From the NCBI GenBank assembly GCA_012519255.1, contig JAAYQQ010000116.1, forward strand, positions 1 through 40,408: a stretch of 40,408 nt of DNA, in the 5' to 3' direction. Positions 24,135 through 33,583 of the stretch are shown in pieces. Each line of letters opens with the position of its first letter. Within the stretch, counting starts at the first letter, position 1. The notes under the pieces were generated by a model. The model did not search any database. It saw only the letters and a program-made list of their open reading frames with translations, and was not told where the DNA came from. A program made the translations under genes and the position numbers. The DNA comes from Methanobacteriota archaeon. GTDB lineage: Archaea; Thermoplasmatota; Thermoplasmata; Methanomassiliicoccales; Methanomassiliicoccaceae.

Positions 24135-25436
24135 ATGCAGGAGAGTCGCTCCCTCGAAGCGGCCATCGGACTGGAAGTCTATTTATCGGATGCCCCTGGC
24201 ATCGGCGGTCGTTTAAAACGCTCTCCAGAGGATTTCCTGGTCGAGGAAGTCTCCACCTATCCTCCCCGCGTTGAGGGTGGGCAAATCACCATTGCAAGGG
24301 TCACTGCCCAGAATTGGGAGATGAACCGCCTGGTGCGTCAGTTATCCAGAGCCTTGGGCATTTCCAGGGAACGCATCGGCTTCGCCGGTACCAAGGATAA
24401 GAGGGCAATCACTTCTCAATTAATGTCCTTCCCCGTGCCAGCTGAACAACTGCTCGAACTCGACCTCCATCAGATCACCATCTCCGATCCATACCCTGCC
24501 AAGAAAGGGATTACCATTGGCGATCTCATCGGCAACGCCTTTGTCATAAAAGTGACGGAGACGTCGCTACGAGGGCAAGAACTGAAGGAAGCCATTGAGA
24601 CAACCTCGGCGCAACTCAGGGAGATGAAGGGGTTTCCCAACTACTTCGGAGTGCAGCGCTTCGGTGCGGTTCGGCCAATAACACACGAGGTAGGAAAGTG
24701 GATTGTCAAGGGTGACCTGGAACGGGCAGTTATGACCTATGTTGCCAATCCCGTGCCCAGGGAAAATGAAGATACACGAGCTGCTCGACAAAGGCTTGCC
24801 GAGAGCGGGGATTTCGAGGAGGCTCTCGGATATTATCCCAGGAAGATGACCTTTGAACGAACCATGATCGGCCATCTCGCTCGCCACCCGGGAGACTTCG
24901 CTGGAGCAATATCTGCCATGCCATCCAACCTCCAGATGATGTTCGTACATGCTTACCAGTCCTTCATTTTCAATCGAATACTAAGCGAGCGCATCCGGCG
25001 CGGGATACCCATTCACCTCCCCATTGAAGGCGACTTGATCCTCCCGGCCGACAGGCAGGGGATTCCAGAACATGGCCAGGGAGTGCCCGTTTCCAAAGAC
25101 AATCTCGACCTTGTGGAGAAACAGGTACGCTCAGGCAGAGCGTTCGTCAGCGGTGTTCTTTTTGGCACTGAATCCGAACTAGCAGAAGGAGAGATGGGTG
25201 AGATCGAACGTAGGATCATTGAAGAGGAGGGCTTGCAGAGAGATGACTTCATGGTCCCCCCACTACACAAGTGTAGCTCCAAGGGCACTCGCCGAGAACT
25301 GCTAAGCGCGGTCAAGGACCTAAGAGCCAAGGCAGATGATGATAGTGTGACCTTCTCTTTCACGCTAAACAAGGGCTGCTATGCTACAACCTTGCTGAGA
25401 GAGTATCTCAAAAAAGACGAGCTCATGGACTACTGA
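24135..25436 (+). CDS. truD: tRNA pseudouridine(13) synthase TruD
   Basis: TruD converts uridine 13 in the D-arm of tRNAs to pseudouridine. The catalytic aspartate is D88 in GFAGTKDKRAITSQ. Other family segments are RSPEDFLVEEV near the N-terminus, GNAFVIKV, FPNYFGVQRFG and the C-terminal VTFSFTLNKGCYATTLLREY. A family-specific insertion (TRUD domain) lies in the middle. At 433 residues it has normal archaeal length. ATG 24135 follows the rpoL stop by two bases. Confidence 0.96.
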   Translation: MQESRSLEAAIGLEVYLSDAPGIGGRLKRSPEDFLVEEVSTYPPRVEGGQITIARVTAQNWEMNRLVRQLSRALGISRERIGFAGTKDKRAITSQLMSFPVPAEQLLELDLHQITISDPYPAKKGITIGDLIGNAFVIKVTETSLRGQELKEAIETTSAQLREMKGFPNYFGVQRFGAVRPITHEVGKWIVKGDLERAVMTYVANPVPRENEDTRAARQRLAESGDFEEALGYYPRKMTFERTMIGHLARHPGDFAGAISAMPSNLQMMFVHAYQSFIFNRILSERIRRGIPIHLPIEGDLILPADRQGIPEHGQGVPVSKDNLDLVEKQVRSGRAFVSGVLFGTESELAEGEMGEIERRIIEEEGLQRDDFMVPPLHKCSSKGTRRELLSAVKDLRAKADDDSVTFSFTLNKGCYATTLLREYLKKDELMDY

Positions 25437-25956
25437 GCGTCTGCAGTGATGCAGGCTAGATGCAGCCAGCTTATTCTTTCCAATATGTGTAGAAATTGAC
25501 TGAATATTCCGCAACCTTCGGGATCTGATCGATCGTGTCGATCTCTCCGTTAACGCGCTAACATCTGCGCCTACAATATGCTCAATAGAGGAAGTTAGCA
25601 ATCTATGGCTAGATCCTCTTGCTATGGGGAATTCATCAGGGCCATAACGCTCTCCCGATGCAGGCTGGAACCTCGTTCACCGCCCCTCAGCAATATGGCA
25701 GTCCCCCCATAGAATCATTCAGCGAGCAGGTAACTTTTGAGGGCAATAGCCACACACCAGTGCATATTGAGAGTCTTCTTGTTGACTCTCTATGCGCCCC
25801 TTAGATGGTTTATGAGGGCGGGATAACTCCCCCCATGCACATGGCGATCAGGGGCGCGCCTAGATGGGCAGGCCCATTGGCCCTACGATAATGCGGAGCG
25901 GTTGCAATGAGCTAATGGGCCGGCGCATGGCGATGAGGGGTCTGAAGAGAATTTGA
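25437..25956. other. Intergenic region with several inverted and direct repeats
   Basis: No gene is supported in these 520 bases. AGAGGA (25587-25592) pairs with TCCTCT (25614-25619), enclosing TAGC/GCTA. GAGAGTC and GACTCTC form a 7-bp hairpin near 25769-25791. GGCCCATT (25871-25878) pairs with AATGGGCC (25914-25921). ATGGCGATCAGGGG (25841-25854) recurs with one mismatch at 25927-25940. truD and the TPR gene converge here, so transcript ends or a small RNA are possible. Confidence 0.4.
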
Positions 25957-28900
25957 TCAGAGGCGAGTGAGGTCTCGATTTCCTCCACTCTCCTCTTCCT
26001 CCTCTGGCGCTTCCAGGAGCTCCCTGAGCCTCTCCAGCCTGTCACCCTTCTTGGCGTCCGCAGATACTGCCCTATCCGCCGGTTCGGGCTGCGATGCAGC
26101 TGCGGGAGCCGGTTCAGGCTGTGGTGCGGCTACTTCCTCCGTATTGGATGGAGACTGATAGGCCAAGGCAGCCCTGACCAATGAGCAGGCGCCCCTCCTC
26201 TTGTTGGTCGTAGATTGCGCGGGAGCGGTGGGCGCAGGAGAAGGAGTTGCTGTGGGAGCAGGGGGATTCATGTACTTCTCTGCTATCTTCATGGCTCGCT
26301 CGGCCCTGGCCTCGCGGTCAGACTGGAATGCGATTTGACCGTTCTTTTTGTTCTTTTTCTTGAGCCTGCTTCGCTCCGCCTCGGCCAGCCGCTTCTGGGC
26401 CCATCGTTGCTGGATGGCACGCCTCTGTTCTTCGGTCTCGATTATATCGGAGTCATCCACTGCTTCCGGATCATTTGTGCCGTCCACGAAGTTAAGAGGG
26501 GTCCTACATCGGGGGCATCCTTCAAAGCGCGTGCAGTCCATACAGAACAGGGTCCCGCAGTTGGGACATACGGTCACCGCAGGTTCCCCATGGAAGATGC
26601 AGTTACGATGATTGTATCGTCCGGTTTCAGGATAATATTTTACCGTGATCGCATGGGAACGATCCATGCTTGATAGGGGCTCTTCGGCCCCATTCCTCAG
26701 TCTGAAAATACTCAGTTCTTGTGCCTCCTTGACATAATGTGGATTCTGACCTTGTTGTGCTGCTCGCTCCTCGGGAGCATCTGGTACATAATCCGTTGAG
26801 GGTGGCGCCCTACCATCTTCGGGCAGAGGGGTAGCAACGTATTGTCTGGCCGGAGCGGCAGATCCGTTGAAGGAGTTTAACATGCTAACGATCCGCCTAG
26901 CGGTATACATCCCCAGATCAAGGTACTGCATCACACCTAGAGTAGAGTGGGCATTCTCGGGGAGAGCCAAGACTGCACGGAGCAAACGCTCGGTGTTCTT
27001 GTCCGGTCGCTCCGGGGGAAAGTTCATGTTATTCACTACCTCGATGTAAGCAAGGACCTCCTTGGCCTTCCCAACGTCCCGTTCGGGCAGATGCATGAAC
27101 ACCTCGGCCAGGCGCAGCCCCTGACGAGTGTAATTGGGGTTACCAAGGGTGGCCAATAGGACGTCACGGGAGAGTACCTCATATGCCTGGAAGGTACCGT
27201 CGTCGAGGGACTCTATATCGATCATCTCCTTGGTCTGAAGATACTCGGTCACATCGTCCAGGGCGTCGAAGGGGAGTCCACATTCCTTGAAAGCCTCCTC
27301 ACGAGTCACTCTCCTGTTCTGACGGTACTCAAACTCCAGCACCTTGGCCGCATATATGCAGATCTCCCTCTCTTTTAACCGGCGTTCCAGGACCTCATTG
27401 GTCTCCTTGGCCGACTCCAGGTCGGGATCCAGTTCAAGGGCCTTATCGATGGCCCGCTTGGCCTGATCGAGCTTGTCCATGCGCATGAGAATGCGCCCCT
27501 TGCCACTCCAGGCATACTTGTCATGGTTCGCGTTGGCCAAGACTGTGTCAAAGCAGCGGAGGGCCTCCTCATCTTCCTCCAGCTTCTCCAGCAGAGCAGC
27601 CTTGTTTAGCCATGCCCTGTTATTGGTATTATCAATAGCAAGGGAGCGGTCTAGAGAGTCTACCGCCTCTCCCAGTCGCCCCATCTTGGCCTGAACTATG
27701 CCGATACGCATCCATAGAATTGCATCCTCTCCCATATTGGCCGCCTGGACGTAAGATTCGAGGGCCTCCTCAAGACGCCCCAGCTCTTCCTCTACATGTC
27801 CCTTGGAACGTAACATCGCCGCGGTGCCAGCACCCAAATCCAAGGCTCGGGAGTAGCTCTCTGTAGCCCCGTATTTGTCACCTAATTTGTAGAGTACATT
27901 GCCCCTGTACTTCCATGCCTGGCCATTATTGTCGTCGATTTCAATCGCCTGATCCAGCGCGATCAATGCGTCCTCATATTTTCCCTGAGATGCCAGGGCA
28001 CGGCCCCGATTCACCAAGAAAGAAGAGTTGCCGGGATCGGCCTCTATTGCCCTATTGAAGGCGTCCAACGCCCCCAATGGATCCTCGCACATCAGCAGGG
28101 CACAGCCCTTATTGTTTAACATTGTTGAATCGGCGGGATCGTTCCTCCACCCCTGGTCAAAAGCTTGGACGGCCTGAGCATATTGTCCCAAATGCATGAG
28201 GGCAAACCCTAGCTTATTCAGCACGGCACGGTCTTCGGGGTCAGACTTCAGGGCATAGTCATACTCAACGGCGGCTTCTTCCAACCGGCCCAGGGCGGAG
28301 AGGGCATCCCCTCGATCGGCGTGAGCATCCTTGCTGAGGGGATCGATCTGAAGCAGTAAGTCACAGATCTCGATCACGCCCTCGTGATCGCCCTTGTTGA
28401 TGAGTACTTCCTTCTTGCGCTCCAGTGCTTCCTGATCACGAGGTTCGACGTCGAGGACGCAATCATATGTCCTGATAGCGTCGTCAGCCCTACCGATTCC
28501 TTGATAGGCGGCCGCCTTGTCCATGATCGCCCCCTTATTTCTAGGGTCAAGCCGAAGTATCTGGTTCGCTATATCGACTACATCTTCGTTGCGCCCGAGA
28601 GCCTTGAGGGCCTCCTTCAGGGCATTGAGGATCTCAAGATCCTTTTGGCCCAAGGCGATGACCCGGTCAAAGGTATTGGCCGCTTCAGCGTGCAGACCCA
28701 CCTTAAGGAGGGAGTGGCCCCTCTGGACATGGGCGAAAACGTTCCCCTCATCCAACACAATGGCTCGCTCAAAGCACTCAATTGCCTGGCTGTGCTTCTC
28801 CAACACGGCCAGCGCGACACCTTTGCTGATCCAGATATTGAAATCCTTGGGATCCAGTTCGAGTGCCTGACCATACGATACCACGGCTTCCTCATGACGA

Positions 28901-30696
28901 TTATCGGCGACCAGTGCGAGGCCACGGGACCACCACAGCAGTCGGTTGTCAGGGTCAAGAGAAATTGCCTTGGCCAGAGCCTCGGCCGCCTCGGCAAAGC
29001 GGTCCAGCGCATAGAGTGAGTCGCCTTTCAGCCTCCAGAAGTCAGGATCTTCAGGAAAGAGTTGAGTTCCTGCAATGGCCTTATTGAATGATTCCTCATA
29101 CTTCCCCTGAGAGTGCAACACAAGGGTGAGGTCACGAAGGGCATCCTGATTGCCGGGCTCGAGCTCAAGGGCATCCTGATATGTCTTAACGGCCTCTTCC
29201 TTCCTACCCAGACTGTTAAGGGCCACTCCCATGTCCACGAGGGAAGTGGCGTTCTTGGGATCCAACTTCATGATCTTTTCGCCCGTGGACAGGACCTCCT
29301 TGTCCTTTCCCAGGCCCTTGTACGACTCCTTCATGGCGATAAGGACGGCGAGCTCGTCGTGATAGATCTTCAATGCCTTATCCAGGACCTTTAGGGCATC
29401 CTGGAAGCGGCCGATCTCATTATAGGCCATACCAAGGGCATACATGGTCTCGGCATCATTGGGGCGCTGGGCGAGAAGGGCTTCACACTCCTTCACCGTA
29501 TCCTCCGGGAGGCCAAGAGCGATGGTAGCGTCGCGGCGCATGGTCATTAGATCGGACTCCCGAGGGAACCGGGACAGTGCAAAGGCCACGGCATCTAGGG
29601 CCTCCCTGGGTTTGTTTGCCTTTAGAAGGGCCCCCACGTGAGCCTTTAGTGCGGGCAGATCTGGTTTAATGCTGACCACAAGCTTGGCCGCATCGGCAGC
29701 CTCCGCCCATTTGGAGCGCGCAGTGAGAACACGTAGATGACTTTCCGCGGCAGAAAGGTCCCTTGAATCCAGAGTCAGGGCCGTGGCATAGACCTTCTCT
29801 GCCTCTTCCAACCTATCTAGCTTCTCGAGGATGTCTCCGACCTCGAGCCATGCTTCCTTACGGTCCACATCAGCCCGGAGAGCCTCCTTATAGAAGCCCA
29901 CAGAGGCCTCTAGCTCTCCCTTGTTCCGCAGCGCCTGAGCCTTGCCCAGGTTCGCTTCGTATGATGTGGGATCGATCTCGAGGGCAGAATCGTAGACGGC
30001 GGATGCGTCATCCCAACGGCCCGCCTCCATCATGATGCTTCCCTTGACCAGTAACACATCGGTGTTTTGATGTCCCTGAGCAACGATTTCGTCAAGGACC
30101 TTGACCGCTTCATCATACCGCTTGGCCTTTAGGAAAAGCTCTGCCTTGTGCAGGGTCCATAAATAGAAGTCATCTTTGGCGATGAGTAAGTCTACTATAT
30201 CCAAATCCGAGGGATCGAGCTCAGCAGCCTTCTTAAGAGACAGGATGGCATCTGGCATCATGTCGGCCATCTCGAGGACCCTGGCCTTCTCAAGGTGTAG
30301 GGATTTATCCAATGGACGGAGCTCGATGGCGTCATCCAATAGGGCAAGGGCTTCGGGGAATGAGTCTTGAGCTGAGAGAACGTTTGCCTTGGCAGCCATG
30401 GCAGGAGGGTAGTGCTCATGCAACGTTAGTGCCCTTTCTGCCGACAGAAGGGCATCGTCCAGCCGACCTGCCTTGAACTGGACTCGGCTTAGAGATGCTA
30501 GAGCATCGGCAAAGTCACGGGCATGAGGGCTCTTCTTCTGGAGGTCCACGAATAATATTTCCCTAGCCTTATCTAGCTCGTCGTAGACTTCCTGATCCAG
30601 GGCTTGGGTCAAACGCAGTTCAGCGCTCTCAATAAGCTTCCTGGCCCTATAGAGTCCCCTGAGCTCCCTATCGCGGAGCGATTCTAAGAATCCCAT
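25957..30696 (-). CDS. Giant TPR-repeat protein with C-terminal zinc-ribbon module
   Basis: The protein of about 1579 residues is mostly tetratricopeptide repeats, roughly thirty 34-residue units with the pattern seen in LWLNKAALLEKLEEDEEALRC-type helices. They run from about residue 60 to 1190. A region with winged-helix-like segments (RVTREEAFKECGLPF) follows. A cysteine-rich module around residues 1360-1405 has three C-x2-C pairs (CPNC, CMDC, CPRC) and a C-x2-H (CIFH), so it probably binds two zinc ions. The tail is Pro/Ala/Thr-rich, then highly acidic (EEEEESGG). There is no signal peptide. It is likely a large scaffold; partners are unknown. Start ATG 30696 has an AAGGTG Shine-Dalgarno sequence. 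An in-frame ATG at 30726, about 28 bases from a TATA-like TTTTTATC, is an alternative leaderless start. Confidence 0.88.
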   Translation of the reverse strand: MGFLESLRDRELRGLYRARKLIESAELRLTQALDQEVYDELDKAREILFVDLQKKSPHARDFADALASLSRVQFKAGRLDDALLSAERALTLHEHYPPAMAAKANVLSAQDSFPEALALLDDAIELRPLDKSLHLEKARVLEMADMMPDAILSLKKAAELDPSDLDIVDLLIAKDDFYLWTLHKAELFLKAKRYDEAVKVLDEIVAQGHQNTDVLLVKGSIMMEAGRWDDASAVYDSALEIDPTSYEANLGKAQALRNKGELEASVGFYKEALRADVDRKEAWLEVGDILEKLDRLEEAEKVYATALTLDSRDLSAAESHLRVLTARSKWAEAADAAKLVVSIKPDLPALKAHVGALLKANKPREALDAVAFALSRFPRESDLMTMRRDATIALGLPEDTVKECEALLAQRPNDAETMYALGMAYNEIGRFQDALKVLDKALKIYHDELAVLIAMKESYKGLGKDKEVLSTGEKIMKLDPKNATSLVDMGVALNSLGRKEEAVKTYQDALELEPGNQDALRDLTLVLHSQGKYEESFNKAIAGTQLFPEDPDFWRLKGDSLYALDRFAEAAEALAKAISLDPDNRLLWWSRGLALVADNRHEEAVVSYGQALELDPKDFNIWISKGVALAVLEKHSQAIECFERAIVLDEGNVFAHVQRGHSLLKVGLHAEAANTFDRVIALGQKDLEILNALKEALKALGRNEDVVDIANQILRLDPRNKGAIMDKAAAYQGIGRADDAIRTYDCVLDVEPRDQEALERKKEVLINKGDHEGVIEICDLLLQIDPLSKDAHADRGDALSALGRLEEAAVEYDYALKSDPEDRAVLNKLGFALMHLGQYAQAVQAFDQGWRNDPADSTMLNNKGCALLMCEDPLGALDAFNRAIEADPGNSSFLVNRGRALASQGKYEDALIALDQAIEIDDNNGQAWKYRGNVLYKLGDKYGATESYSRALDLGAGTAAMLRSKGHVEEELGRLEEALESYVQAANMGEDAILWMRIGIVQAKMGRLGEAVDSLDRSLAIDNTNNRAWLNKAALLEKLEEDEEALRCFDTVLANANHDKYAWSGKGRILMRMDKLDQAKRAIDKALELDPDLESAKETNEVLERRLKEREICIYAAKVLEFEYRQNRRVTREEAFKECGLPFDALDDVTEYLQTKEMIDIESLDDGTFQAYEVLSRDVLLATLGNPNYTRQGLRLAEVFMHLPERDVGKAKEVLAYIEVVNNMNFPPERPDKNTERLLRAVLALPENAHSTLGVMQYLDLGMYTARRIVSMLNSFNGSAAPARQYVATPLPEDGRAPPSTDYVPDAPEERAAQQGQNPHYVKEAQELSIFRLRNGAEEPLSSMDRSHAITVKYYPETGRYNHRNCIFHGEPAVTVCPNCGTLFCMDCTRFEGCPRCRTPLNFVDGTNDPEAVDDSDIIETEEQRRAIQQRWAQKRLAEAERSRLKKKNKKNGQIAFQSDREARAERAMKIAEKYMNPPAPTATPSPAPTAPAQSTTNKRRGACSLVRAALAYQSPSNTEEVAAPQPEPAPAAASQPEPADRAVSADAKKGDRLERLRELLEAPEEEEESGGNRDLTRL

Positions 30697-30864
30697 CCCA
30701 ACACCTTGCTGTCTGCTAATCGCCATTGTTACACAAAAAGCTTTTCTCGTAGGGCGATAAAAATGCAATGTGGCATCATGCCGTCAGACAGAGCTCCGCT
30801 TTATCTTTATGAAATAGCATATAGATGGGGATCTACAGAAAATGGTGGGATGTTGTAGCAAAAC

Positions 30865-30874
30865 ATTATATATT
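30865..30874 (+). promoter_or_regulatory. TATA box of the candidate non-coding RNA
   Basis: ATTATATATT at 30865-30874 predicts initiation near 30895, just before the first hairpin of the structured region. No protein gene follows. Confidence 0.45.
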
Positions 30875-30894
30875 CAATAACATAATTACCGAAT

Positions 30895-31210
30895 GCGTCT
30901 GACATAGGTCGGACAAACACTTTAAGATGGGATGCAAACTTGATCGGCTACGTGCCGGAACAAGTAATGGACCTCTTTCTCATTCCGACAAAGGATGAGT
31001 TCAAACGTCCCTGGCTGCCTGAAAGGCCTTATCTTAATCATAAGTGCGAGGATGGCATGCTTTGCAGGCGCGAGGATTCGCCTCTGATCTGATTGGGAAG
31101 AGTATGACCAGACGTCTGGGATGGGAGGGCGTCTGGCATTGTCCAGAACTTTACCGATCACGAGCTGTGGAGGAAGCATTGGATGGGAGTGCTTCCTCAC
31201 CCCCTTTATC
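30895..31210 (+). ncRNA. Candidate structured non-coding RNA with twin GGATGGGAG loops
   Basis: No convincing protein is encoded here, yet hairpins follow one another: GTCTGAC/GTCGGAC (30897-30914, loop of 4, one G-U pair), CTCAT-CC/GG-ATGAG (30979-30999), CTTAT/ATAAG (about 31029-31045), CCAGACG/CGTCTGG (31108-31136) and GAGGAAGCA/TGCTTCCTC (31170-31198, 9 perfect pairs). The last two each show the same nine bases, GGATGGGAG, in the loop. A TATA box at 30865-30874 is correctly placed for a transcript from about 30895. Both ends are estimates. RNase P and SRP RNA consensus elements were looked for and not seen. The class is unknown. Confidence 0.4.
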
Positions 31211-31262
31211 CTTCTATGTTGCTTGATACATCTGTGCCAGTGTGAACTAACCTCTCAATAAT

Positions 31263-31273
31263 GCTTTTAAAGG
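31263..31273 (+). promoter_or_regulatory. TATA-like element of tRNA-Gly
   Basis: GCTTTTAAAGG at 31263-31273 lies about 27 bases before the tRNA 5' end, the usual spacing for archaeal tRNA promoters. Confidence 0.5.
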
Positions 31274-31296
31274 GGGAGCGTGATAGGGTGCGCCGC

Positions 31297-31370
31297 GCAG
31301 GTGTAATCTAGCCTGGTTAGGATTTCAGCCTTCCAAGCTGAACGCCCGGGTTCGAATCCCGGCACCTGCA
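31297..31370 (+). tRNA. tRNA-Gly (anticodon TCC)
   Basis: The acceptor stem GCAGGTG (31297-31303) pairs perfectly with CACCTGC (31363-31369), with A as discriminator. The anticodon arm TCAGC-CTTCCAA-GCTGA gives anticodon TCC. The T arm is CCGGG-TTCGAAT-CCCGG. There is no intron and no encoded CCA. It reads GGA (and, by wobble, GGG) glycine codons. Confidence 0.97.
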
Positions 31371-31813
31371 CTTCTTTTCCCACCCATTCAAAATCTTATG
31401 AAGAATTGATGGTGATCGACTTACTGTATTCTGAGCTCAAGCCACATCCCAATTAGAAAGAGGGTAAAGAAAACTTAACAATTACAGACGATCTACCGGA
31501 ACAGGGATGCGTGACCTGATAAAATAACCAAATGGGCTATTGCAAAAGAATATTGGGATAGAAAAAAGATTGGCGAGAGGGGTCGGGCAAACCCCTGTCT
31601 CACCTAGGGATGATATTTCATTGTCGGTATCGCAACGCACACCATAGGACTGATAGATTTCTTCCCAACCACAGTCATCTTCATCGGTATGCATCACACA
31701 CCTCTAATATCGAGATACCTCGCCCCCCTTATATCCTAAACGGGGGGAGGTCACCGAATACCGATAATGCGCCTCGCCCATCTGGGTGCCCCTATTTGGG
31801 AGTGAAAGTGAAA
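31371..31813. other. Intergenic region between tRNA-Gly and arcS
   Basis: The only candidate gene is the small minus-strand ORF at 31482-31694. No RNA or repeat was recognised in the remainder. Confidence 0.35.
31482..31694 (-). CDS. Possible small acidic-headed protein
   Basis: This 70-codon ORF has several signals of a real gene. GAGGTG (31699-31704) lies four bases before ATG 31694, and GGATATAAGG (31728-31737) is TATA-like and about 38 bases upstream of the ATG. The N-terminus is MHTDEDDCGWEEIYQS, acidic with three cysteines overall in the first 40 residues. The second half is hydrophobic (LFSIPIFFCNSPFGYF). No family is recognised. It may be a genuine small protein or a degraded one. 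Confidence 0.35.
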   Translation of the reverse strand: MHTDEDDCGWEEIYQSYGVRCDTDNEISSLGETGVCPTPLANLFSIPIFFCNSPFGYFIRSRIPVPVDRL

Positions 31814-33535
31814 CTACTTGCGGCGACGTTTATGCCTCACTCGGACCGCTTCACCCCTTCGGCTGTCCTCCATCTCCGCCCCGGACATTACTGCTACGCC
31901 CACTCCCTCTACCTCTCCGTTGCGTAGCAGCACCGCCTCATCACCCGGCCGCAACCCGGGATCTGCGCCCTGCACACCTACAGCAAAAAGGCTTCCTGAT
32001 AGGTTGAAATCACCCATCTTCACCCATCCCAGGCCGTGATCTCTAAGCTTCTCAGCCCCATCAAGGGTAAGGGACAGCATGCCTCTTTCTGGAGTAAGCA
32101 TGGCTAGTTGGACCTTGCCGCTCATCACCTTTAGGTAAGGATATCTGCCTGTCACTGTGGCGTCATCGAGCAATATGCCAGCATCCTTTCCAAACTGATA
32201 ACGGGCTATGGAACGGAGTGTTTCCACACGATCAATGGCCCGAGGAACCTTATCTATCTCAGAACAGGCTCGCTTTAGCTCGTCCCTTAGCCGATCCAGA
32301 GACGCCCTGCTTGTGGCACTCCCAACCGCAGTGGGGATTGCTTCCACGACCTCAGACACGAATTCGCTCTCTATCCCAAGATGATTAATGATTGTCGAGA
32401 AGCCAAGGCCAGCGGCATGGGCGACCAGTTCCTGCACCATCCCGCGCTCCTCGCAGTCCCAATCACCCGTCACCGGAATATCGTACTGGGCAGCCGGATA
32501 GAATAGTTCAAGCTCCCGAGGCACCGCCCCCAATGGAGAGGTTATGATGAGCTCCTGTACAACACAGGAATTGGGAACAGAAAGCAACACTTCCTCGAAC
32601 ATCCGGTGACTCTTGGAAGTATAGTATGGCTTCTTTGCCGAGCAGGGGAGCAGAAGCAATATCTTCTTATGGGGCGCAGGAGCCCAGCGCTCCATTACTC
32701 GCCTTCTAAATCGCCAAACATCCGGACGGAATAGTGCCTGTTTGGTGTTGGCATAGAAGGCCGGCCCAACTAGCGATGTATGCGCTTCCTGGTGTTGATA
32801 GTGCTCACGGTCGAGAATGCGTAGGGCGGCCACTCCCCAGGGGGTGGCATGAGCACGAGTCTCCACAAGCTCTCGGAGACGGCCGATCTTGATCATGTGA
32901 CGGATTAATTGTAGTTCCTTCCAGGCCGCATCTAGGTTATGCCCCACCGCTTCCTCCGGAGAGGATACCAGCCAAGAAGCTTCATCCGCGCCAAACGAGC
33001 CTTCTGGGAGGAGAACTCGACCCCGTGAACCCTGATAGATCAATAGAGAAGAGTCGAGCAGGTCGACGCCCATGTAGATGAGAAGGGCAAGATTGGATGG
33101 ATCCATGATGCCAGGAGCATAGATCAGCCGATTGTAGCCCACCGCGCGGCGCAGTGATACTATCGCATCTACGAATCCTCGGGCATCCCGCCAGAACTCG
33201 AAGGCGTTGCTCAGTACAAAGACCTCTTCCGGCCGGGAGCGCAGGTCAGATGGTGACCCTCTCACGATGATGGCGCCAGAGGCATCCTCCCAGGAGGATT
33301 CCCCCCTCTGGTAGGACAATGGTGGATTGATTCCTTCCGGCATAATGAATGCCGTTTTACCATCGATTAGCGCGTGAAGGCCGCCTTCCTGCCGGACCAG
33401 GGTGGACTCGGCATAGGGAGGGGCTGGGTGAAGGGTAGAAGAGTAGAATAGAATATTTGGAAGCATGACCCTGGAGCCCTCAAACGTCCATTGGACGGTC
33501 CGGGCAAGGCCAGCACGGTCTGTGACCTCGAGCAT
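31814..33535 (-). CDS. arcS: Archaeosine synthase ArcS (TgtA2)
   Basis: ArcS acts after TgtA in making archaeosine at position 15 of archaeal tRNAs; it is a paralogue of the tRNA-guanine transglycosylase. The hallmark LLLPCSAKKPYYTSKSH, containing the catalytic-type cysteine, lies around residues 295-312. The N-terminal part keeps the TGT-like barrel remnant (YNRLIYAPGIMDPSNLALLI). The C-terminus (about 490-573) is a PUA RNA-binding domain (GDFNLSGSLFAVGVQGADPG). The 573-residue length is normal. Start ATG 33535 follows the DsrF-like gene by 48 bases. A TATA-like stretch at about 33553-33566 could give a leaderless mRNA of its own. Confidence 0.92.
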   Translation of the reverse strand: MLEVTDRAGLARTVQWTFEGSRVMLPNILFYSSTLHPAPPYAESTLVRQEGGLHALIDGKTAFIMPEGINPPLSYQRGESSWEDASGAIIVRGSPSDLRSRPEEVFVLSNAFEFWRDARGFVDAIVSLRRAVGYNRLIYAPGIMDPSNLALLIYMGVDLLDSSLLIYQGSRGRVLLPEGSFGADEASWLVSSPEEAVGHNLDAAWKELQLIRHMIKIGRLRELVETRAHATPWGVAALRILDREHYQHQEAHTSLVGPAFYANTKQALFRPDVWRFRRRVMERWAPAPHKKILLLLPCSAKKPYYTSKSHRMFEEVLLSVPNSCVVQELIITSPLGAVPRELELFYPAAQYDIPVTGDWDCEERGMVQELVAHAAGLGFSTIINHLGIESEFVSEVVEAIPTAVGSATSRASLDRLRDELKRACSEIDKVPRAIDRVETLRSIARYQFGKDAGILLDDATVTGRYPYLKVMSGKVQLAMLTPERGMLSLTLDGAEKLRDHGLGWVKMGDFNLSGSLFAVGVQGADPGLRPGDEAVLLRNGEVEGVGVAVMSGAEMEDSRRGEAVRVRHKRRRK

Positions 33536-33583
33536 ATCATGGCCATACCAATAAAGGTAATAAAAGGATATGGAAAGTGACCT

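Noticed and set aside
30922-31200. Minus-strand frame of 92 codons
   Set aside because: No ribosome-binding site or domain; perfect hairpins run through it, which argues for RNA structure rather than protein.
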